Under the pieces are notes generated by a model. The model had not been told where the DNA came from, did not search any database, and saw only the letters and a program-made list of their open reading frames with translations. The position numbers and the translations under genes were made by a program. From assembly GCA_965183835.1 (NCBI GenBank), contig CBCYME010000004.1, positions 248,001 through 312,000 of the forward strand: DNA of 64,000 bases. The letters run 5' to 3'. Within the stretch, counting starts at the first letter, position 1; every line of letters begins with the position of its first letter. The DNA comes from OMPR01 sp965183835 (GTDB lineage Bacteria > Pseudomonadota > Alphaproteobacteria > Rhodobacterales > Rhodobacteraceae). Of this stretch, positions 57,627 to 64,000 are shown one piece after another.

Positions 57627-59366
57627 ATGTCCCGCTTTGACAGAGTTTCCAATACGTGGTCGCGGTTTCAGAACCGTCTCTATGCGCGCCTGAGCCAGCG
57701 CCAGAAAACAGTCACCGCCTTTGTGTCCCGACCCGAACCCCGCACCGTGGGGTCGTTTGCGCGAGGGCGGCAGTTGGTGGCGGGCAATCTGATGTTTGCT
57801 GGGTACCTTGTTGAATCCTGGGACAGCGTTTTGTGGGATGTCGAAGCGCCGAACATGGCCTTTGAGGTCGAACAGCAGGGGTTTGTGTGGCTGGATGATT
57901 TGGCTGCTGTGGGCGACATCCGCGCCCGCACAAAGGCACAGGCCTGGCTTTGGAGCTGGCTTGAGAAACACGGCAATGGGCGCGGTCCGGGCTGGACCCC
58001 GGAACTGACGGGGCGTCGAATCATTCGATGGATCAATCACGCGCTTTTCCTGCTGCGCGGGGCCGACAGCGCCCAGAGCGAGGCGTTTTTCCGCTCATTG
58101 GCGCAGCAGACATGGTTCCTCTCGAAACGCTGGCAGAGCGCGCAACCGGGTTTGCCCCGGTTCGAGGCGCTGACCGGGCTGATTTATGCGGGCCTCGCGC
58201 TTGAAGGGCTGGAGGATTTGGCCGACCCAGCTGTGCGCGCTTTGGCTTTGGAATGTGAACGTGAGATAGACGCGCAGGGGGGGATTTCGACCCGCAATCC
58301 CGAAGAACTGCTGGAGGTGTTCACGCTGTTGACGTGGGCGGCGTCCGCTTTGAACGAGGCGGGGCGGGGCATTAGCCCGGCGCATTCTGCCGCGATCAAC
58401 CGTATCGCGCCCACTTTGCGGGTCCTGCGCCATGCCGAAGGTGGGCTTGCGCGCTTTCATGGCGGTGGGCGCGGGTTAGAGGGGCGATTGGATCATGCGC
58501 TTGCGCTAAGCCATGTCAAAGCCACGCGATCTGACGGGTTGGCGATGGGCTATGCGCGTTTGTTTGGCGGACGCACAAGCGTCATTATCGATGCCAGCCT
58601 GCCTCCCGTAGGGGATGCGTCGTACAATGCGCACGCGTCGACTTTGGCCTTTGAACTCACGTCTGGGCGTCGTCCCTTGATCGTAAGCTGCGGGTCCGGC
58701 GAAAGCTTTGGCGCGGAATGGCGACGCGCGGGGCGTGCCACCCCATCGCATTCCACCCTGTGTCTGGATGGCTATTCCAGTGCGCGTCTATCCGAGCCAA
58801 CACGCCTGTCGGGGCTAGAGGCGCTTGTCGAGGGGCCAACCCATGTTCCCGTCGAAATGTCGGATGTGAGCGACGGGCATCGGTTTCAGGGCGGTCATGA
58901 TGGCTATTCCAAGGTGTTTGGCCTGACCCACGCCCGAACGCTAGAGCTGACATTGGATGGGCGGGGCCTTGCGGGCGAAGATATGTTGCTGGCGATGGAC
59001 GATGCGGCCAAGCGTCGGTTTAGCAAGGTGATGGATGCCACGGTCCTGACCGGCGTGGGATTCGATGTGCGGTTGCACCTACACCCCGAGGTGGATGCAG
59101 CCGTTGATCTTGGCGGCGCGGCGGTGTCGATGGCGCTTAAATCCGGGGAAATCTGGGTATTCCGCCATGATGGACAATTTAAATTGTCCCTTGAGCCAAG
59201 CGTTTACTTAGAAAAAACACGATTAAAGCCACGTGCGACTAAACAGATTGTTCTATCTGGGCGAGCAATGGAGTATGCGACGCGCATCCGGTGGTCGCTG
59301 AGTAAAGCGCAGGACACTGCGGTTGCTATTCGCGATCTGAACCGGGACGAACCCGAATTCGACTGA
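57627..59366 (+). CDS. Heparinase II/III family protein
   Basis: A 579-residue protein. The N-terminal half is helical (alpha/alpha toroid-like, with LTGRRIIRWINHALFLL near 140) and the C-terminal half contains the beta-sandwich of heparinase II/III-type polysaccharide lyases (SFGAEWRRAGRATPSHSTLCLDG). The YSSARL/ NAHASTLAFEL segment lies near the probable active-site region. Uronic acid-containing glycans are the family substrates; which one is unclear. No signal peptide is evident. It is followed by purH after 21 bp. Confidence 0.84.
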   Translation: MSRFDRVSNTWSRFQNRLYARLSQRQKTVTAFVSRPEPRTVGSFARGRQLVAGNLMFAGYLVESWDSVLWDVEAPNMAFEVEQQGFVWLDDLAAVGDIRARTKAQAWLWSWLEKHGNGRGPGWTPELTGRRIIRWINHALFLLRGADSAQSEAFFRSLAQQTWFLSKRWQSAQPGLPRFEALTGLIYAGLALEGLEDLADPAVRALALECEREIDAQGGISTRNPEELLEVFTLLTWAASALNEAGRGISPAHSAAINRIAPTLRVLRHAEGGLARFHGGGRGLEGRLDHALALSHVKATRSDGLAMGYARLFGGRTSVIIDASLPPVGDASYNAHASTLAFELTSGRRPLIVSCGSGESFGAEWRRAGRATPSHSTLCLDGYSSARLSEPTRLSGLEALVEGPTHVPVEMSDVSDGHRFQGGHDGYSKVFGLTHARTLELTLDGRGLAGEDMLLAMDDAAKRRFSKVMDATVLTGVGFDVRLHLHPEVDAAVDLGGAAVSMALKSGEIWVFRHDGQFKLSLEPSVYLEKTRLKPRATKQIVLSGRAMEYATRIRWSLSKAQDTAVAIRDLNRDEPEFD

Positions 59367-59387
59367 TCCGCAAGAGGACCCAGAGCC

Positions 59388-60977
59388 ATGACCGACCTTC
59401 ATCCCGTGCGCCGCGCGCTACTTTCCGTTTCCGACAAGACCGGATTGATTGACCTGGGCAAGGCTCTCGCTGCGCGTGGCGTTGAACTTTTGTCCACTGG
59501 CGGATCTGCCAAAACCCTGCGTGAGGCCGGTCTTGAGGTAAAAGACGTGGCCGAGATCACTGGGTTTCCTGAAATGATGGATGGCCGGGTTAAAACGCTG
59601 CACCCGATGGTGCACGGCGGTTTGCTCGCGTTGCGTGACAACGACACCCATGTGGCCGCGATGGAAGAGCACGGCATTGGCGCGATCGATCTGCTGGTTG
59701 TGAACCTCTACCCGTTTGAGGCGGCACTGGCGCGCGGAGCCGATTATGACGAGATGATCGAAAACATCGACATTGGTGGCCCGGCGATGATCCGTGCGGC
59801 ATCCAAGAACCATTCGTTTGTGAACGTTGTGGTCGATGTGCAGGATTATGATGCGCTGCTGGCCGAGTTGGACGCCAACGACGGCCAAACCTCTTACACA
59901 TTCCGTCAGAAACTGGCGCAGACGGCCTATGCCCGCACTGCCGCCTACGACGCCTCTGTGTCGAACTGGATGGCGGGTCAGCTGGAATTGGAAGCCCCCC
60001 GTCGCCGCGCCTTTGCTGGCGAGCTGAAACAGACCCTGCGCTATGGTGAGAACAGCCACCAAAAGGCGTCGTTCTACACAGACGGCAGCGCGCGCCCCGG
60101 CGTTGCGACCGCCGTTCAGCTGCAGGGCAAAGAGCTCAGCTATAACAACATCAACGATACTGATGCTGCTTATGAGCTGGTTGCGGAATTCTCACCCGCC
60201 GACAGCGCGGCTGTGGCAATCATCAAGCACGCCAACCCTTGTGGCGTGGCAACAGGTGCAACCCTGTCGGAAGCCTATCAAAAAGCGTTCGATTGTGACC
60301 GGACCTCCGCGTTTGGCGGTATCGTTGCGTTGAACCAGCCGCTGGATGGTGAAACCGCTGCCAAGATTGTTGAGATCTTTACCGAAGTTGTCATCGCGCC
60401 CGGTGCGTCGGATGAGGCGAAAGAGATCTTTGCGGCCAAGAAGAACCTGCGCTTGCTGCTGACAGATGCCCTGCCTGATCCCCGTAAGGCGATCACGGCT
60501 TACAAGCAGGTTGCTGGTGGAATGTTGGTTCAGGACAAAGACGTTGGTTATGTGGACATGGCGGACCTAAAGGTCGTGACCAAAAAGGCACCGACCGAGG
60601 CGCAGTTGCAGGATTTGTTGTTTGCTTGGAAAGTCGCCAAGCACGTCAAATCAAACGCCATCGTCTATGTGAAAGACAGCGCAACCGTTGGCGTCGGTGC
60701 TGGTCAGATGAGCCGTCTCGACAGCGCCAATGTGGCCGCAGCAAAAGCCGGTCGTATGGCTGTTGAACTGGGCTTGGACGAAAGCCTCGCCAAAGGCAGC
60801 GCCGTGGCCTCTGACGCGTTCTTCCCCTTTGCGGATGGTCTGCTCGAAGCAGCCGCAGCGGGCGGCACATGCGTCATTCAACCCGGCGGATCCATGCGTG
60901 ACAACGAAGTCATCGCAGCCGCAGACGAAGCAGGACTGGCCATGGTATTTACCGGCATGCGCCACTTCCGTCACTGA
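59388..60977 (+). CDS. purH: Bifunctional AICAR transformylase/IMP cyclohydrolase
   Basis: PurH carries out the last two steps of purine synthesis. The 529-residue enzyme has an N-terminal MGS-like IMP cyclohydrolase domain (SVSDKTGLIDLGKAL near 13-27) and a C-terminal transformylase domain (KHANPCGVA, with the catalytic Lys-His, near 281-289). Its stop overlaps lspA by one base. Confidence 0.96.
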   Translation: MTDLHPVRRALLSVSDKTGLIDLGKALAARGVELLSTGGSAKTLREAGLEVKDVAEITGFPEMMDGRVKTLHPMVHGGLLALRDNDTHVAAMEEHGIGAIDLLVVNLYPFEAALARGADYDEMIENIDIGGPAMIRAASKNHSFVNVVVDVQDYDALLAELDANDGQTSYTFRQKLAQTAYARTAAYDASVSNWMAGQLELEAPRRRAFAGELKQTLRYGENSHQKASFYTDGSARPGVATAVQLQGKELSYNNINDTDAAYELVAEFSPADSAAVAIIKHANPCGVATGATLSEAYQKAFDCDRTSAFGGIVALNQPLDGETAAKIVEIFTEVVIAPGASDEAKEIFAAKKNLRLLLTDALPDPRKAITAYKQVAGGMLVQDKDVGYVDMADLKVVTKKAPTEAQLQDLLFAWKVAKHVKSNAIVYVKDSATVGVGAGQMSRLDSANVAAAKAGRMAVELGLDESLAKGSAVASDAFFPFADGLLEAAAAGGTCVIQPGGSMRDNEVIAAADEAGLAMVFTGMRHFRH

Positions 60978-61450
60978 TGCGGTTGAGCCTGCTCTTTTGG
61001 GCCACGTTCTGGGCCTTTCTGTGCGATCAGATCACCAAGTATCTGGTCGTGCATTGGATGGGCGTGGCTCAGCGTGGCAGCATTGATGTGCTGCCACCGC
61101 TGCTGACGTTCCGCTATGGCGAAAACCGTGGCATCAACTTTGGCCTGTTCCAAGGGGATACAGATATTATGCGCTGGGCCTTGATCGGGCTGTCGGTGCT
61201 GATCTGTGTGATCGTGATAGGGTGGCTGTATCGCACGCGCGCATCGCGCTGGATGCTGATCAGTGGCGGCTTTCTGATTGGCGGCGCATTGGGCAATGTG
61301 GTTGACCGGTTGCTTTATGGCTATGTGCTTGATTTCCTGAACATGTCCTGCTGTGGCTTTGATAACCCTTATGTGTTCAATGTCGCGGACATCTTTATTT
61401 TTGCTGGCGCGGCAGGCCTGATATTGCTGGATACGAAAAAGCCCACGTGA
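60977..61450 (+). CDS. lspA: Lipoprotein signal peptidase
   Basis: LspA cleaves lipoprotein signal peptides in the inner membrane. The 157-residue protein has four membrane helices and both catalytic aspartates: GNVVDRLLYGYVLDF and FNVADIFI. It immediately follows purH. The next gene, after 50 bp, encodes a lipoprotein, a sensible neighbour but not evidence of dedicated processing. Confidence 0.95.
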   Translation: MRLSLLFWATFWAFLCDQITKYLVVHWMGVAQRGSIDVLPPLLTFRYGENRGINFGLFQGDTDIMRWALIGLSVLICVIVIGWLYRTRASRWMLISGGFLIGGALGNVVDRLLYGYVLDFLNMSCCGFDNPYVFNVADIFIFAGAAGLILLDTKKPT

Positions 61451-61500
61451 CGGGCCTTTGGAAATACGCTAAAAGCCTATGAAACTGGCAGGAGAAGACC

Positions 61501-62025
61501 ATGCGGACGCCGCTGGGGATTATGATAGTAGCTGCTGCACTGGCGGTATCTGGGTGCTCAAATAAGGGACTCAGAGATATTCGTGCCCCCGGACCGGGGC
61601 CCGATGAATTCTCGGTCTTGCCGTCCAAACCCCTGACCGCACCCCAAGATTACGCCGTTCTGCCCGCCCCGACACCGGGTGGTGTGAACCTTGTTGATCC
61701 GAATCCAGTGGCCGAAGCCGCTGTTGCGTTGGGTGGTCGTGCCTCTGCCTATGATGGCAGCGCTGTTCCATCGTCAGATGCCGCCCTAGTCACCGCCAGC
61801 AGCCGATACGGGGTTCCATCAAATACCCGTCAGGCCCTCGCACAAGAAGATGCAGAGTTCCGCAAGAAGCAGGGCCGCGCGACCCGTATTCGCCTGTTCC
61901 CAGTGGACCGCTACAAACAGGTCTACAAAAAGCAGACGTTGAATGCGAGCCAACAGGCCGACGGATATCGTCGCGCCGGGGTGCCTACGCCGACCGCGCC
62001 GCCAACCACGCGGCAAAAGGATTAA
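61501..62025 (+). CDS. DUF3035 family lipoprotein
   Basis: A 174-residue lipoprotein. The signal ends in a lipobox LAVSGC (Cys19). The DUF3035 region, common in alphaproteobacteria, follows with a RDIRAPGPGPDEFSVL segment and a proline-rich middle. The C-terminus is charged, then Pro/Thr-rich. Function is unknown. It lies between lspA and two M16 peptidase genes. Confidence 0.85.
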   Translation: MRTPLGIMIVAAALAVSGCSNKGLRDIRAPGPGPDEFSVLPSKPLTAPQDYAVLPAPTPGGVNLVDPNPVAEAAVALGGRASAYDGSAVPSSDAALVTASSRYGVPSNTRQALAQEDAEFRKKQGRATRIRLFPVDRYKQVYKKQTLNASQQADGYRRAGVPTPTAPPTTRQKD

Positions 62026-62103
62026 GTAAATTTAACGCTAGCTCTTCTTGAACACCGGCCAGCTTACCGTAGGTTGTCTATCAACACGAACGGAGGATGC
62101 CGG

Positions 62104-63459
62104 ATGGCCCGAAGACGAGCGTTTGTTCTTGCCGCTGCCTTATTGAGCGCTGCTGCTGCCCCTGTCTGGGCACAGCAAGAGCAAGAAGAAGTAACAACAT
62201 TTACCCTCGACAACGGCATGGAAGTCGTTGTCGTCGAAGATCACCGCGCCCCGGTGTTGCAACATATGGTTTGGTATCGTGCCGGATCAGCGGACGAACC
62301 CAAGGGCTCGTCTGGCGTGGCGCATTTCCTTGAGCATCTGTTGTTCAAAGCAACCGACACGCTTGAATCCGGAGAGCTGTCCTCTACGGTTGCGGCCAAT
62401 GGCGGGCGGGACAACGCCTTTACCTCGTACGACTACACTGCCTACTATCAACGTGTCGCGGCGGATCGGCTCGAGCTGATGATGCGGATGGAATCCGACC
62501 GAATGCGTAATATCCGCCTGACCGAAAAAGACATCGAAACCGAACGCGATGTGATCCTCGAAGAGCGGAACCAGCGCACCGACAACAACCCCCGCGCGCT
62601 GTTTGGCGAACAAATGAGTGCGGTCCAGTATCACAACCATCGCTATGGCGTGCCCGTGATTGGGTGGCGTCACGAGATGGAGACGCTGGATATGGAGGAC
62701 GCACTGTCCTTTTATCAAACCTATTATTCCCCGAACAACGCCATCCTTGTGGTGTCCGGCGATGTTGACCCGGACGAGGTCAAGCGCCTTGCCGAAGAAT
62801 ACTATGGTGTTATCCCCGCGACCGTCGATCTACCCGAACGGCTGCGCACACAGGAACCGCCACAAACCGCTGCGCGTCGCCTGACGTTCAAAGATGCCCG
62901 TGTGGCGCAGCCTTTTGTGCAGCGATCGTATCTGGCCCCGGAACGGGACCCCGGTGAACAGGAAAAGGCCGCAGCCCTGTTTTTGTTGGCTGAATTGCTG
63001 GGCGGTGGTACGACGTCCTACCTGAACGAGAAACTGCAATTTGACACGCAAACTGCGGTCTATACCGGCGCGTTTTATGGCGGGTTGGCGTTGGATGACA
63101 CAACTTTTGATCTGATTGTCGTGCCCAGCGAAGGCGTCACCCTGCAAGAGGCCGAGGATGCAATGGACGTCGCCGTGGCCGAATTCATCGACAAAGGTGT
63201 CGATGCGGCAAATCTGGACCGGATCAAGATGCAACTGCGTGCGGCGCAAATTTATGCACGCGATAACGTGGATGGCATCGCCAACCGCTATGGCCGCGCC
63301 CTGACCAGCGGTTTGACTGTCGAGGACGTGCAGGCATGGCCTGATGTGCTGCAGGCCGTCACCGGCGAACAGATCATTGCAGCGGCCAAAGAGGTCTTGC
63401 AGCCGGAAACCTCGGTCACCGGATGGTTGATGCGGGACACACAGGAGGTGACGCAATGA
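62104..63459 (+). CDS. M16 (pitrilysin-type) zinc peptidase, catalytic member
   Basis: A 451-residue peptidase with a signal peptide (MARRRAFVLAAALLSAAAAPVWA). The inverted zinc motif HFLEH is at 74-78 (His74, Glu77, His78), with a third Glu in the ERDVILEERN stretch around 154. It should be exported to the periplasm. The start is ATG 62104 after GGAGGATGCC; the earlier in-frame ATG lacks a signal peptide. Its stop overlaps the next M16 gene (ATGA), so the two are a unit. Confidence 0.9.
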   Translation: MARRRAFVLAAALLSAAAAPVWAQQEQEEVTTFTLDNGMEVVVVEDHRAPVLQHMVWYRAGSADEPKGSSGVAHFLEHLLFKATDTLESGELSSTVAANGGRDNAFTSYDYTAYYQRVAADRLELMMRMESDRMRNIRLTEKDIETERDVILEERNQRTDNNPRALFGEQMSAVQYHNHRYGVPVIGWRHEMETLDMEDALSFYQTYYSPNNAILVVSGDVDPDEVKRLAEEYYGVIPATVDLPERLRTQEPPQTAARRLTFKDARVAQPFVQRSYLAPERDPGEQEKAAALFLLAELLGGGTTSYLNEKLQFDTQTAVYTGAFYGGLALDDTTFDLIVVPSEGVTLQEAEDAMDVAVAEFIDKGVDAANLDRIKMQLRAAQIYARDNVDGIANRYGRALTSGLTVEDVQAWPDVLQAVTGEQIIAAAKEVLQPETSVTGWLMRDTQEVTQ

Positions 63460-64000
63460 AGGCGCTGATCGCAACCCTATTCACAGTGGTTTTGGCATTT
63501 CCTGCTTGGGCCGAAGTTAAAATTCAGGATGTCACCTCGCCCAAAGGCATCAAGGCTTGGTTGGTCGAAGAACATTCAATCCCCTTTACCGCGCTGGAAC
63601 TCCGGTTTCGCGGCGGCACCTCTTTGGATGCACCGGGCAAACGCGGGGCGGTTAACCTGATGACCGGTCTGATCGAAGAAGGGGCCGGGGATCTGGATGC
63701 CCGTGCCTATGCCCGCAAGCTGGAAACCCTCGCTGCGTCGTTTAGTTATGATGTTGGTGACGACACGCTGTCGATCTCGGCGCGGTTCCTGACTGAAAAC
63801 CGGGACGAGGTCATTGATCTGCTACGTACAACACTGCTGGAACCCCGGTTCGATCAGGATGCCTTGGATCGCGTCCGGGCGCAGGTCATCTCCGGCCTGA
63901 AATCAAACGCCAAGGACCCCAATTCGATTGCCGGCAAATCCGTGCGCTCGATGATCTATGGTGATCACCCCTATGCTTCTGATGGGCAGGGCACGATTGA
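63456..64000 (+). CDS. M16 peptidase-like protein, probable non-catalytic partner, 3' end cut by window edge
   Basis: The first 181 residues are visible. They start with a signal peptide (MKALIATLFTVVLAFPAWA) and show the M16 fold, but the HxxEH zinc motif is replaced: the equivalent position reads NLMTGLIEEG. Such zinc-less members pair with a catalytic one, as in mitochondrial processing peptidase and PqqF/G-type pairs. The start overlaps the preceding stop by four bases. Confidence 0.87.
   Translation, partial: MKALIATLFTVVLAFPAWAEVKIQDVTSPKGIKAWLVEEHSIPFTALELRFRGGTSLDAPGKRGAVNLMTGLIEEGAGDLDARAYARKLETLAASFSYDVGDDTLSISARFLTENRDEVIDLLRTTLLEPRFDQDALDRVRAQVISGLKSNAKDPNSIAGKSVRSMIYGDHPYASDGQGTI

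Noticed and set aside
62028..62046. TTAA...TTAA pair before the first M16 gene as a CtrA site
   Set aside because: The spacing is N6 rather than N7, it lacks the TTAACCAT half-site, and it overlaps the stop of the previous gene.
1..64000. CRISPR arrays, tRNA or rRNA genes, prophage, insertion sequences
   Set aside because: I looked for regularly spaced repeats, cloverleaf-type intergenic sequence, transposase and integrase motifs and found none. A tRNA scan would be decisive for the intergenic gaps.

Overview
This 64 kb window looks like chromosomal DNA from a marine alphaproteobacterium of the Rhodobacteraceae (Roseobacter group). The support is protein-level: a CenR-like response regulator, bifunctional-length RibA, a DUF1674/SDHAF4 protein, FAD/GcvT-type methylamine dehydrogenases, RTX proteins and TmpA/TmpB-like enzymes all have the character I know from that group. 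The DNA is moderately GC-rich and almost fully coding. I see no rRNA, tRNA, CRISPR array, insertion sequence, phage or integrase gene. The assignment to a family is inference.

Layout. 1-13.2 kb: L,D-transpeptidase (cut by the left edge), ribA, cenR followed by a structured 3' region, xthA, a cnoX / LON-domain / Trm112 run, a UbiH-like hydroxylase, an amidase, an aminotransferase, ftsK and lolA. 13.2-19.8 kb: lytic transglycosylase lipoprotein, AEC transporter, hspQ, a cytoplasmic-looking gamma-glutamyltransferase, an anti-sigma/STAS pair, a thiolase, free methionine-(R)-sulfoxide reductase and DUF1294. 20.0-29.5 kb: an accessory island, all on the + strand: XRE-cupin regulator, LysE-type exporter, GFA protein, two FAD+GcvT oxidoreductases, a quinone-reductase-like protein, a homocysteine methyltransferase and a GlxA/GbdR-type regulator. 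This set fits catabolism of glycine betaine, dimethylglycine or sarcosine. 29.9-41.8 kb: secreted DUF3604 protein, cupin, rarD, SGNH hydrolase, NTF2-like, RluA-family synthase, alpha-1,2-fucosyltransferase-like GT11, a small conserved protein, aldehyde dehydrogenase, 1-Cys peroxiredoxin, GT25, outer-membrane barrel and an alpha/beta hydrolase.

41.9-50.4 kb holds the conserved translation/RNA block rbfA-truB-rpsO-pnp on the - strand, interrupted by a phosphodiester glycosidase, DUF1643, an RTX protein and an opposing acyl-CoA synthetase. 50.5-64 kb: dapB; a tightly overlapping operon encoding TmpA- and TmpB-like oxygenases plus an AllA-fold protein, with a divergent LysR gene; a BenE transporter; DUF1674; rsmB; a heparinase-like protein; purH; lspA; a DUF3035 lipoprotein; and two M16 peptidases, one zinc-binding and one apparently not (the second cut by the right edge).

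The most notable system is the tmpA-tmpB-allA-like operon (51413-53801). TmpA and TmpB are known to convert 2-trimethylaminoethylphosphonate to phosphate and glycine betaine. The betaine produced could feed the island at 20-29.5 kb. The AllA-like third gene has no role that I know of in this pathway. Other leads are a tandem 25-bp operator pair before the XRE-cupin gene, a three-hairpin region ending in a terminator after cenR, and an orphan partner-switch pair.
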